A stretch of 8,511 bases of DNA from Lachnospiraceae bacterium (GCA_009774465.1 VSNT01000147.1:1-8511), one strand, 5' to 3'. Counted from the first letter of the stretch, positions 1 through 6,792 are shown. A program made the numbers and translations. The notes: generated by a model from the letters alone, not told the origin.

Positions 1-19
1 TGCAAGAAGGTAGCAGGAT

Positions 20-1429
20 ATGATTAAGGACAATCAAAAGTATTTTAATAGACTGCACTTGCTGGTGGATGCTGTTGTAGTGGCGATCTCCTATCTGCTT
101 GCCTGGTATTTAAAGTTTTGTACGATCCTTGCGGATACGGAGCCTGGCGCAGGTGCGCTTGATATGGGGACCTATTTTGGATTCCTCTATTTTCTTGTGC
201 CCGAATATATCATATTGTACTACTTTTTTCACCTTTATGCGCCGAAGCGGGCTACCAGGCGTAAATATGAGATTTCCGGTATTCTCAAGGCCAATACCGT
301 GGGAATTGTTATTTTTATCGTGTTCCTTTATATGATTAAGCAGCCGGATTTCTCCCGTACCATGATGGGCGCCTTTTATGTAATTAACATTGCATTTACC
401 ACCATCTGCCGGACTATGATACGCAACATGCTGCTGTATTTCCGGAAAAAGGGGTATAACTTGAAATATATCCTTCTGGTGGGATATTCAAGGGCAGCGG
501 AGGAATATATTACCAGAATTAATGCAAATCCCCAGTGGGGTTATGTGGTTCGGGGAATTTTGGATGACCGGATCCCCAGCGGCACCCTTTATAAGGGCGT
601 AAAGGTGGTTGGCAGAATTGAAAATATCAGATATATTCTTCCAGAAAACAAGCTGGATGAAATTGCGATTACACTGGCTCTTAAGGACTATGACCATCTG
701 GAGGCAATCGTTGATCTTTGTGAAAAGTCAGGAGTGCATACAAAATTTATTCCCGATTATAATTCACTGGTACCCAGCCATCCTTATACGGAAGATCTGA
801 TGGGGCTGCCGGTAATCAATATCCGGTATGTGCCTTTGACCAATACATTAAACTGGATTTTAAAGCGGGCGGTGGATATCATTGGAGCAGTTGCAGGAAT
901 TGTGATTTCTTCACCCATTATGCTGCTTGCAGCATTGGCAGTGCGGCTTACAAGCCGTGGACCGGTAATTTTCAAGCAGGAAAGAGTGGGGCTTCACAAT
1001 AAAACCTTTAAAATGTACAAGTTCCGGACGATGGCAATGCAGAAGCCTTCTGCAGAACAGAAAGCATGGACGGTCAAGGATGATCCCAGAGTTACCGGCG
1101 TTGGAAAGTTTTTAAGGCGCACCAGTTTAGATGAACTTCCTCAATTATTTAATATTTTAATTGGAGAAATGTCGCTGGTAGGGCCAAGGCCGGAGCGGCC
1201 TCAGTTTGTGGAGCAGTTTAAGGAAGAAATTCCCCGTTATATGATAAAGCATCAGGTAAGGCCGGGACTTACCGGATGGGCGCAGATCAATGGCTATAGA
1301 GGAGATACTTCCATTCGAAAAAGAATTGAATACGATTTGTTTTATATTGAAAACTGGACCATGTCAATGGATTTTAAAATTATGTTTCTCACGATATTTA
1401 AAGGGTTTATTAATAAAAATGCCTATTAG
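20..1429 (+). CDS. Undecaprenyl-phosphate sugar phosphotransferase (WcaJ/EPS-type polyprenyl glycosylphosphotransferase)
   Basis: The 469-residue membrane enzyme should transfer a sugar-1-phosphate from a UDP-sugar to undecaprenyl phosphate, the first committed step of repeat-unit assembly for exopolysaccharide or capsule. Hydrophobic segments at about 12-33, 50-72, 90-106 and 113-135 form the N-terminal membrane part. A nucleotide-binding-like region follows at about 148-270 (ILLVGYSRAAEEY). The C-terminal bacterial sugar transferase domain starts at KRAVDI (282), with a further membrane segment at 284-306. It carries QERVG (320-324), KFRTM (334-338), DELPQLFN (371-378), SLVGPRPE (385-392) and RPGLTGWAQINGYRG (414-428). 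D371-E372 corresponds to the Asp-Glu catalytic dyad known from PglC-type enzymes. The full length and the NAY terminus fit the WcaJ subfamily. AGAAGG at 5-10 is the likely ribosome binding site. The sugar (glucose, galactose or other) cannot be read from sequence. Its neighbours, an LCP protein and a glycosyltransferase, support a polysaccharide locus. Confidence 0.93.
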   Translation: MIKDNQKYFNRLHLLVDAVVVAISYLLAWYLKFCTILADTEPGAGALDMGTYFGFLYFLVPEYIILYYFFHLYAPKRATRRKYEISGILKANTVGIVIFIVFLYMIKQPDFSRTMMGAFYVINIAFTTICRTMIRNMLLYFRKKGYNLKYILLVGYSRAAEEYITRINANPQWGYVVRGILDDRIPSGTLYKGVKVVGRIENIRYILPENKLDEIAITLALKDYDHLEAIVDLCEKSGVHTKFIPDYNSLVPSHPYTEDLMGLPVINIRYVPLTNTLNWILKRAVDIIGAVAGIVISSPIMLLAALAVRLTSRGPVIFKQERVGLHNKTFKMYKFRTMAMQKPSAEQKAWTVKDDPRVTGVGKFLRRTSLDELPQLFNILIGEMSLVGPRPERPQFVEQFKEEIPRYMIKHQVRPGLTGWAQINGYRGDTSIRKRIEYDLFYIENWTMSMDFKIMFLTIFKGFINKNAY

Positions 1430-1472
1430 GGGATACACTACATTTATTAAGGTTCCATAAAATATGCGGCGG

Positions 1473-1541
1473 AGGGCTTGCCTAACAGGTTGTTTTGTGC
1501 GAAAATAATATTCTGTGAGAACTCACGGAGGATAAAGCCCT
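1473..1541 (+). other. Possible structured RNA leader upstream of the LCP gene
   Basis: The 190-base gap between the sugar transferase and the LCP gene holds no credible gene. AGGGCTT at 1473-1479 and AAGCCCT at 1535-1541 are exact complements and could close a domain. Inside it, 1511-1518 pairs with 1523-1530 (two G-U pairs) around a GAAC loop. No T-run follows, so it is not an ordinary terminator. ATGCGGC also occurs twice as a direct repeat (1464-1470 and 1571-1577). It matches no riboswitch class I can recall. Chance pairing is possible. Confidence 0.3.
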
Positions 1542-1619
1542 GCAGTTTTAACATAAATGGTGAGGCGTAAAATGCGGCATCCTTTGGTTAATGAAGTAAA
1601 TTAAGGGAGAGATGAAGAT

Positions 1620-2762
1620 ATGGCAACAAAAAAACCAGTTAAGAAAAAAACGGTAACACATGAGGAACCCATAAAGAAAAAGAAGAAAAAAGTTCCTGCT
1701 TCCGCAAAGGAAAAAGCAAGGAAGAAACGGACAAAGATATTTCTTTTTATCATAGAAATATTTATTTTAATTATCATGGGAGTTGTTCTTTACGGTGTCC
1801 TTAAGGTAGAAAAGGTGGGAAAGGTTGATCTGCCCAAGGAAGATATTGTGATTAACCCCGAGGTGGAGGAAAAAATCGAGACCACTATGAGAGGGTACCG
1901 GAATATAGCGCTGTTTGGCGTGGACTCTACAACCGGAGCGCTCACCAAGAACACACGAAGCGACACGATTATGATTGCATCCATTAATCTGGATACCGGC
2001 GAATGCAGGCTGGTCAGCGTATATCGTGATACTTACCTGAATTTAAGTAATGATTCTTATAATAAATGTAATGCGGCATATGCAAAGGGCGGCCCCATGC
2101 AGGCAATCAATATGCTGAATATGAATCTGGATCTGAATATTACTGACTTTGTGACGGTAGGATTTGCAGGGTTAAGCGATACCATTGATGCATTGGGCGG
2201 TATTATGATTGATGTGGATGAGGCAGAGTTAAAACATATCAATAACTATCAGATCTGTATGGCGGAGGACTTAAAGAGAAGCTATACCCCGGTTACAAGC
2301 ACCGGATACCAGTTGTTAGACGGTCTTCAGGCAACTGCATACTGTCGTATCCGTTATACGGCAGGAGATGACTTTAAGCGTGCAGAACGCCAGAGAGAAG
2401 TGTTGATGGCCATTGCAGAAAAGGCAAAAACAGCATCACCTTCCACATTAAATTCTGTGGCAAATGCAATATTTGATGAAGAGGAAATTTACACATCATT
2501 AGATGTTACGGAAATACTTGAACTGCTTGGCGAGATCACCAGATATGAAATTGTGGATCAGGCAGGATTCCCAGCAGACAATATGCGCACAACGGGAACC
2601 ATTGGTTCAAAGGGAAGCTGTGTCGTACCCCTTTCTTTAGCTGATAATGTACAGTGGCTGCATGAATTCCTCTTTAAGGATGAAGCTTATACTCCTTCTG
2701 ATGCAGTTTTAGAGTACAGTGAAAAAGTAAGATCTGATACAAGCGGATATCTTAATAAATAA
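1620..2762 (+). CDS. LytR-CpsA-Psr (LCP) family cell-wall polymer ligase
   Basis: The protein has 380 residues. LCP enzymes transfer glycopolymers from undecaprenyl pyrophosphate carriers to peptidoglycan on the outer face of the membrane. Residues 1-38 form a very Lys-rich cytoplasmic tail, followed by a single membrane anchor at about 39-60, so the bulk lies outside. The LCP domain covers about 94-265: NIALFGVDS (95-103), RSDTIMIASI (113-122), SVYRDTYL (133-140, with the conserved Arg and Asp), YNKCNAAYAKGG (147-158) and, near its end, LDGLQATAYCRIRYTAGDDFKRAERQREVL read in two parts at 233-248 and 249-262. These Arg/Asp positions bind the polyprenyl pyrophosphate head group and metal in studied homologs. 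The start is supported by AGGGAGA at 1604-1610, nine bases before ATG. A strong terminator follows, so this is probably the last gene of its transcript. It lies downstream of the priming sugar transferase, so exopolysaccharide or capsule is the likely cargo, although wall teichoic acid-type polymers are possible. Confidence 0.92.
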   Translation: MATKKPVKKKTVTHEEPIKKKKKKVPASAKEKARKKRTKIFLFIIEIFILIIMGVVLYGVLKVEKVGKVDLPKEDIVINPEVEEKIETTMRGYRNIALFGVDSTTGALTKNTRSDTIMIASINLDTGECRLVSVYRDTYLNLSNDSYNKCNAAYAKGGPMQAINMLNMNLDLNITDFVTVGFAGLSDTIDALGGIMIDVDEAELKHINNYQICMAEDLKRSYTPVTSTGYQLLDGLQATAYCRIRYTAGDDFKRAERQREVLMAIAEKAKTASPSTLNSVANAIFDEEEIYTSLDVTEILELLGEITRYEIVDQAGFPADNMRTTGTIGSKGSCVVPLSLADNVQWLHEFLFKDEAYTPSDAVLEYSEKVRSDTSGYLNK

Positions 2763-2789
2763 AATCTGATGCAGTAATGACACAGAGGA

Positions 2790-2818
2790 TAAAGGGCCGG
2801 CATATAAGCCGGCTCTTT
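2790..2818 (+). terminator. Rho-independent terminator after the LCP gene
   Basis: GCCGGC at 2795-2800 pairs with GCCGGC at 2807-2812 around the loop ATATAA. The stem extends through AAAGG on the left and TCTTT on the right (one G-U pair), giving about 11 pairs, and ends in a short T-run. It begins 27 bases after the LCP stop codon. Confidence 0.88.
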
Positions 2819-2854
2819 TCACATAGGGATGGAGCACAAAGTGGTTTCATAAGG

Positions 2855-2883
2855 ATGACTGGCAAATCCTGTCATGCTTTTTT
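2855..2883 (+). terminator. Terminator-like hairpin abutting the glycosyltransferase ribosome binding site
   Basis: ATGACTGG (2855-2862) can pair with CCTGTCAT (2868-2875) around CAAAT, with one T-T mismatch. GC and then six T (2878-2883) follow. The GGAG ribosome binding site starts at 2884 and the ATG at 2893. If it terminates, it could act as an attenuator in the leader of the next gene or back up the terminator at 2790. The stem is only moderately stable, so function is uncertain. Confidence 0.45.
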
Positions 2884-2892
2884 GGAGAAAAA

Positions 2893-3822
2893 ATGTTTGA
2901 AGTAGATGTAATCATTCCGGTTTATAAGCCGGCGGAAAAATTCATAAAGCTTTTGGAGCAGCTAAAAAAACAGAGTATTCCAATCCAGAATATTATTTTG
3001 ATTAACACGGAAAAGAAATATTTTGATGAGCTGATCGATGGAACGGACTTTTGGAAAAAATATGACAATGTGCAGGTAAAGCATATATCAAAAGAAGAAT
3101 TTGATCATGGAAAAACAAGAAATTACGGGGTATCTCTGTCAAAAGCCCCTTATTTTATCATGATGACAGATGATGCAGTGCCTGTGGATGAAGAGCTGGT
3201 AAAAGAGCTTTTGAAGCCTTTTGAAGATGAAGAAGTGGGAATGAGTTATGCCAGGCAGCTTCCCGGAAAGGACAGTGATCCGATTGAAAGATTTACCCGT
3301 GCATTTAACTATCCGGATACGCCTTTGGAAAAGTCCCGGAAAGATTTGGAACACATGGGAATTAAGACATTTTTTGCATCGGATGTATGTGCGGCATATA
3401 GAAGGGAAACCTTCGACCGGCTGGGGGGATTTATTAATCATGCAATTTTTAATGAAGACATGATTTACGCAAGGAAGCTGATTGACGCCGGATATAAGAT
3501 TTTTTACGCGGCCGGGGGCAGAGTGGAACATTTTCACAGTTACAATGGAAGAGGGCAGTTTAAAAGAAACTTTGATATGGGAGTATCCCATGCAGATCAT
3601 CCGGAAGTATTTTCCGGACTGTCTACAGAGTCTGAAGGGATTCGGCTGGTGAAAAAGACTTGTAGTTATCTTTGTAAAATGGGAAAGCCTTATTTGATTG
3701 TAAAACTTTTTTGGCTAAGCGGATGCAAATACTTGGGATATTTTTGGGGAAAAAGATATAAACATCTTCCAGAGAAGTGGAGGAAACTCTTTTCCATGAA
3801 TAAAAATTATTGGGATAAATAA
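2893..3822 (+). CDS. Family 2 glycosyltransferase, rhamnosyltransferase-like
   Basis: The 309-residue GT-A fold glycosyltransferase probably adds a sugar from a nucleotide-sugar donor to a lipid-linked polysaccharide precursor on the cytoplasmic side. The N-terminal DVIIPVYKP (5-13) is the nucleotide-binding strand. DHGKTRNYGVSLS (71-83) and MTDDAVPVD (91-99) resemble the HG-TRN and Q/T-D-D-A segments seen in rhamnosyltransferases, with the acidic pair at 93-94 in the DxD metal-binding position. FASDVCAAYRRETFDRLGGF (161-180) and NEDM (188-191) form the acceptor and catalytic-base region. There is no clear membrane span; the C-terminal part (about 255-309) is basic and aromatic and may sit on the membrane. 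GGAG at 2884-2887, five bases before ATG, supports the start. No good promoter is visible between the preceding terminator and this gene. Donor and acceptor are inferred by resemblance only; a general GT2 label is safe. Confidence 0.87.
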   Translation: MFEVDVIIPVYKPAEKFIKLLEQLKKQSIPIQNIILINTEKKYFDELIDGTDFWKKYDNVQVKHISKEEFDHGKTRNYGVSLSKAPYFIMMTDDAVPVDEELVKELLKPFEDEEVGMSYARQLPGKDSDPIERFTRAFNYPDTPLEKSRKDLEHMGIKTFFASDVCAAYRRETFDRLGGFINHAIFNEDMIYARKLIDAGYKIFYAAGGRVEHFHSYNGRGQFKRNFDMGVSHADHPEVFSGLSTESEGIRLVKKTCSYLCKMGKPYLIVKLFWLSGCKYLGYFWGKRYKHLPEKWRKLFSMNKNYWDK

Positions 3823-3944
3823 CAATTTTATCAAACTTTCATCACAAATTATACACAATTAACAGATATACTGATAGCAACAAACAACATAAATACAGAA
3901 TGAAATCATTTTTATGTATGTGAGGAAAGGAACAGGTGATTGTG

Positions 3945-5336
3945 ATGTATGAAAATAATTATCCAAATCATGAAAATACTTATTATTATGAAAACAGCAG
4001 TAATTACAGCAGTGTAAACGCCGGTTCGGAAAATAATGGAAAATCCGGCAAAAAACAAAAAAATAATTCAGGTTTTGGAAAGAAAATTATGATAGGAATC
4101 TGCTGCGGCTTAAGCTTTGGCATTTTTGCCGGGCTTGGCTTTCAGGCAGTTACTACAGCAACAGATCTGATGAAGGATAAAATGGAAATTTCTCAGGAGA
4201 AAGAGATTGAGGCAGAAATTGAGAAGGACGCTAAAGAGGTGGAAAATGCGGAGCAGACAAAAGAAGAGCTGAAAAGTACCGAAGAAATATCCGGAACTCA
4301 GCTGGTGGCGACTGCAGTTACGGATGTGTCAGGGGTAGTTAAGGCAGTTATGCCGGCAGTTGTCTCTGTGAACAATAAATACGTAGAGAAATTGTCATTT
4401 TGGGGACAGGAATTCAGTCAGGAAGCTGTGGGCTCCGGCTCCGGCATTATAGCAGGAAAAAATGAAACAGAGCTTTTAGTGGTTACCAATTATCATGTGA
4501 TTGATTCGGCAGAGGAGCTGACGGTTCAATTTGCAGATGGCGAACTGGTGCAGGCGCAGGTAAAAGGCTTTGATGAGGATAAGGATCTGGCAGTAATTGT
4601 GGTGCCTTTAAGTGAAATTAAAAGCGAGACAATGGATGCAATTGCAATTGCAAAGTTGGGAAGCTCTGACGATCTCACGGTAGGGGAACCGGTGATTGCT
4701 ATTGGAAATGCGTTAGGCTATGGGCAGGCAGTTACCACAGGCGTGGTCAGTGCGCTTAACAGGGCGATTGCATCTTCGGGAGAAGTTTCTTTTCAGGCAC
4801 AGGATAAGGAAATCAATACCTTTATCCAGACAGACGCCGCGATTAATCCTGGTAATTCAGGAGGGCCCCTTCTTAACATTCACGGGGAAGTAATCGGCAT
4901 CAACTCAAATAAGATTGCCGTATCTACTGTAGAGGGCATGGGATATGCCATTCCAATTTCAGATGTACATGAGATCATTGAAGATCTGATGAGCAAGCAG
5001 ACACGTCTTAAAGTGGCGGAGGATAAGCAGGGATACCTTGGAATTACAGGTGTAAATGTGGTAGCGGAATATGTGGAGCTTTATGACGCACCGGAAGGCG
5101 TATATGTTTCATCGGTAATGGAAGGAAGCGGTGCAGACGAAGCGGGGCTTGTCAGGGGTGATGTTATTACAGCCATTAATGGGGAAGAGGTTTCTTCTAT
5201 GGATGAGCTTAAGGAAGAACTCAGCTATTACGAAGCAGGAACAGTTATAGAGGTAACGATTATGCAGGGAAGTCCCACCGGATATCAGGCGAAAATTGTA
5301 GAAGTCAAGCTGGGACGTCAAAGCAGCTCACGATAA
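3945..5336 (+). CDS. HtrA/DegP-type membrane-anchored serine protease with PDZ domain
   Basis: This envelope quality-control protease (S1C family) should degrade misfolded exported proteins. With the start chosen here it has 463 residues. A GTG at 3936 is also open, but AGGTGAT (3934-3940) overlaps it and is ideally spaced for the ATG at 3945. Residues 1-45 are an Asn/Tyr/Ser-rich cytoplasmic tail. One membrane anchor spans about 47-68. A Glu/Lys-rich, probably helical linker covers about 77-112. The trypsin-like domain runs from about 125 to 350 with the catalytic triad His184 (TNYHVI), Asp214 (KDLAV) and Ser305 (NPGNSGGP). One PDZ domain occupies about 362-455 (GYLGI, GVYVSSV, GLVRGDVITAINGEEV). 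All catalytic residues are present and the length is normal for Gram-positive HtrA. There is no terminator before the downstream lipoprotein gene, 80 bases away, so the two may share a transcript. Only a weak promoter could be found upstream. Confidence 0.95.
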   Translation: MYENNYPNHENTYYYENSSNYSSVNAGSENNGKSGKKQKNNSGFGKKIMIGICCGLSFGIFAGLGFQAVTTATDLMKDKMEISQEKEIEAEIEKDAKEVENAEQTKEELKSTEEISGTQLVATAVTDVSGVVKAVMPAVVSVNNKYVEKLSFWGQEFSQEAVGSGSGIIAGKNETELLVVTNYHVIDSAEELTVQFADGELVQAQVKGFDEDKDLAVIVVPLSEIKSETMDAIAIAKLGSSDDLTVGEPVIAIGNALGYGQAVTTGVVSALNRAIASSGEVSFQAQDKEINTFIQTDAAINPGNSGGPLLNIHGEVIGINSNKIAVSTVEGMGYAIPISDVHEIIEDLMSKQTRLKVAEDKQGYLGITGVNVVAEYVELYDAPEGVYVSSVMEGSGADEAGLVRGDVITAINGEEVSSMDELKEELSYYEAGTVIEVTIMQGSPTGYQAKIVEVKLGRQSSSR

Positions 5337-5350
5337 AATAGTATAGATTT

Positions 5351-5380
5351 TTGGCATTCTTTTTTCCACCCACTCATAAA
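5351..5380 (+). promoter_or_regulatory. Weak candidate promoter before the PrcB-like lipoprotein gene
   Basis: TTGGCA (5351-5356, five of six to the -35 consensus) is 18 bases from CATAAA (5375-5380, four of six to the -10). It lies in the 80-base gap after the protease gene and could give the lipoprotein extra transcription. AT-rich DNA gives such matches by chance. Confidence 0.28.
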
Positions 5381-5416
5381 ATTAGTAAAAAGATACTATA
5401 AATTTATGGTGGATGG

Positions 5417-5857
5417 ATGAAGGATAAGGGCTTACGTCTTGTAAAATATGGCTTTTGCATCCTTGGAATGATAATGCTTTTCTTTCTTACAGGATGCGCA
5501 AAGGAGGAAAAAGATCTTCTTGAAAAGATAAAGGATCTGGAGTTTACGGTTCTGGCGGAGGATAACATTCCGGAAGAATTAAAAAAGATCATTGAGGAAA
5601 AAAGGGAAAATACCTTTAAGGTCACATATCAGGACAATGGATTTCTATATATCTGTATTGGCTATGGAGAACAGGTAAGCGGCGGATACAGCATTACGGT
5701 CAATGATCTTTATTTAACGGAAAATGCGATTTATGTGGATACCACACTGCTAGGGCCGGATCCGGCGGAAAGCGCAGGAATCAAAAAAAATACACCATCT
5801 TATCCCTATATTGTCCTTAAGACGGAATTTGTGGATAAACCGGTGATATTTAACTGA
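5417..5857 (+). CDS. Small lipoprotein with PrcB C-terminal-like domain
   Basis: The product has 146 residues and is exported and lipid-anchored. Residues 1-10 are basic and 11-25 hydrophobic, and the lipobox LTGC (24-27) places the lipidated cysteine at 27. A short charged helix-prone stretch (about 29-63) leads to a beta-rich C-terminal part (about 66-146). That part has GYGEQVSGGYSITVNDLYL (82-100), IYVDTTLLGP (105-114) and a final PSYPYIVLKTE segment (127-137). This pattern resembles PrcB_C (PF14343), named for the PrcB lipoprotein of the Treponema denticola dentilisin protease complex. The assignment is from memory of the motif, not a search. It follows HtrA by 80 bases and is closed by a strong terminator, suggesting a two-gene unit in which it may help, tether or restrain the protease. 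The ribosome binding site (GGTGG at 5408-5412) is modest. Confidence 0.8.
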   Translation: MKDKGLRLVKYGFCILGMIMLFFLTGCAKEEKDLLEKIKDLEFTVLAEDNIPEELKKIIEEKRENTFKVTYQDNGFLYICIGYGEQVSGGYSITVNDLYLTENAIYVDTTLLGPDPAESAGIKKNTPSYPYIVLKTEFVDKPVIFN

Positions 5858-5884
5858 CAAAGAATTGAAAATGGAAAGATGAGG

Positions 5885-5923
5885 TGCCCCGAATGGCTGT
5901 GGATGGCTGTTCGGGGTATTTTT
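5885..5923 (+). terminator. Rho-independent terminator after the lipoprotein gene
   Basis: CCCCGAA (5887-5893) pairs with TTCGGGG (5910-5916), extended by G-T and T-A pairs, and a T-run (5919-5923) follows. The 16-base loop holds part of a direct repeat of ATGGCTG. It starts 27 bases after the stop codon. In the - direction no T-run follows the stem, so it should not stop transcripts from the toxin-antitoxin operon. Confidence 0.87.
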
Positions 5924-6000
5924 CTGACAGCTTGAACATAAGAATGGTTCACGGGCAGCGGAGTGGGGCGAGGATAGAGTTCCAATTCTTCGTCGCCAAG

Positions 6001-6309
6001 TTAGTTATTAAAAAAAATGCCATAATTTTGTCTGTCGTCAATGATATATTCGATTTTTACACATTTTTCCTCTTCCTTAACCTGAAATACAAGCCATAAA
6101 TGGGGCCAGAAAGTAATCAAACGGTATTTGGAAGGGATATATTTCAATCTGGCACATCCGATCAGCGGAGTGGATTCAAGATAACCGACTTTCTCATCAA
6201 AAGCATCCAGAAGCCGGAGTGCGCATTCCATACCGTTGTCTGTAGCACAGCGGAAACTGTACTCTTCCAGTACGGAATTGGCTGAAGGGGAAATATCAAC
6301 TTTATACAT
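6001..6309 (-). CDS. RelE/ParE family toxin of a type II toxin-antitoxin system
   Basis: The 102-residue protein is probably an mRNA interferase or gyrase inhibitor neutralised by the upstream antitoxin. The start YKVDISPSANSVLEEY (2-17) is the usual strand-helix opening of this superfamily. FDEKVGYLESTPLIG (37-51) follows. The C-terminal core has KYRLITFWPHLWLVFQV (61-77) and IEYIIDDRQNYG (86-97). R63, R93 and Y96 are candidates for the basic and aromatic active-site residues of RelE-type enzymes; sequence alone does not separate RelE from ParE action. Its ATG lies inside the end of the antitoxin gene (8-base overlap), with its own AAAGGAG site at 6317-6323, seven bases upstream, so translation is likely coupled. 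The frame is intact, so nothing suggests decay. No convincing terminator is visible downstream on this strand. Confidence 0.9.
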   Translation of the reverse strand: MYKVDISPSANSVLEEYSFRCATDNGMECALRLLDAFDEKVGYLESTPLIGCARLKYIPSKYRLITFWPHLWLVFQVKEEEKCVKIEYIIDDRQNYGIFFNN

Positions 6310-6583
6310 TGGAATGCTCCTTTAACAGTGAACGGAGACTGGAGGATGCTGTCCGGGCGGAAATGTCCGGTATGCCTGCCTTTCTCAGTTCCTCAATTTC
6401 TACCAGTTTCTCCCGTAACTCCAATTGTTTTTCCCGCTGGTCATATACGGCAATATCCATGACAACCAGATCACCTTCCCCATTTTTGGTCAGAAAAACA
6501 GGTTCTCCGGTTTCTTTGCAAAGATTCGCAATTTCGGTGTAGTTTTGGCGGATAGCGGCAGATGGTTTAATTAATGTCTGCAT
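6302..6583 (-). CDS. Phd/YefM family antitoxin
   Basis: The 93-residue DNA-binding antitoxin binds and blocks the RelE/ParE toxin encoded next to it and normally represses its own operon together with the toxin. MQTLIKPSAAIRQNYTEIA (1-19) followed by CKETGEPVFLTKNG (22-35) and DLVVMDIAVYD (38-48) is the characteristic Phd/YefM N-terminal DNA-binding and dimer domain. The charged helical tail (about 50-93, ELREKLVEIEELRKAGIPD at 55-73) is the toxin-wrapping region. An in-frame ATG exists at 6598, but it has no ribosome binding site. AAAGGAG at 6589-6595 lies between the two and is five bases from the ATG at 6583, which also gives the typical N-terminus. An extended -10 promoter sits at 6613-6621, so the transcript leader is only about 23 bases. 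Confidence 0.93.
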   Translation of the reverse strand: MQTLIKPSAAIRQNYTEIANLCKETGEPVFLTKNGEGDLVVMDIAVYDQREKQLELREKLVEIEELRKAGIPDISARTASSSLRSLLKEHSNV

Positions 6584-6612
6584 AAAAGCTCCTTTCATAA
6601 TTGCTGATTTTA

Positions 6613-6621
6613 ATTATAGCA
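6613..6621 (-). promoter_or_regulatory. Extended -10 promoter of the toxin-antitoxin operon
   Basis: Read on the - strand the bases are TGCTATAAT, a perfect extended -10 element (TGn plus TATAAT). The best -35 at 17 bases is poor (TTAGAA, 6636-6641), which fits an extended -10 promoter. Transcription should begin near 6606, about ten bases before the antitoxin ribosome binding site. Confidence 0.75.
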
Positions 6622-6640
6622 ATATTTTATATCAATTCTA

Positions 6641-6650
6641 ATAATATTAT
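6641..6650. promoter_or_regulatory. Candidate operator palindrome for toxin-antitoxin autoregulation
   Basis: ATAATATTAT is a perfect 10-base palindrome just upstream of the weak -35 position of the toxin-antitoxin promoter. Phd/YefM antitoxins bind short palindromes in their promoters. The surroundings are very AT-rich, so a chance palindrome is a real possibility. Confidence 0.3.
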
Positions 6651-6691
6651 ACTATGGATTCTTTAAATTTGAAATAAAAAAGTTTATTTAT

Positions 6692-6773
6692 CAGGGTGTG
6701 CAAAAATTTCCGTTCTGACATCCTCTTTGAAACTATATCATCGTTCCCCAAAATCTGAAACTTGCTTACCCTG
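6692..6773. repeat. Imperfect inverted repeat between the divergent toxin-antitoxin and pyr promoters
   Basis: The left arm (6692-6710) reads CAGGGT, two bases, GCAA, three bases, TTTC. The right arm (6757-6773), reverse complemented, reads CAGGGT, two bases, GCAA, one base, TTTC. About 46 bases separate the arms. It lies outside the leader predicted from either promoter. It could be the remnant of a small element, a protein-binding pair, or a large hairpin in a read-through transcript. Confidence 0.4.
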
Positions 6774-6792
6774 GTATTTGCTTAAGTGGGAA

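Noticed and set aside
1557..1604. Possible 15-codon peptide just before the LCP gene
   Set aside because: It has no ribosome binding site and no recognisable content.
3139..3600. Open frame of 153 codons on the - strand
   Set aside because: It lies inside the glycosyltransferase gene and its product resembles no family; it is a shadow frame.
3828..3872. Promoter for the HtrA gene
   Set aside because: TTATCA with 16 bases to TATACA matches only four of six at each box. TATACT at 3867-3872 is a better -10 but has no -35 partner. Neither is convincing in such AT-rich DNA.
5924..6000. Terminator for the toxin-antitoxin operon on the - strand
   Set aside because: Only a 5-pair stem (GGCGA/TCGCC) with a large loop and no T-run is visible, which is too weak to call.
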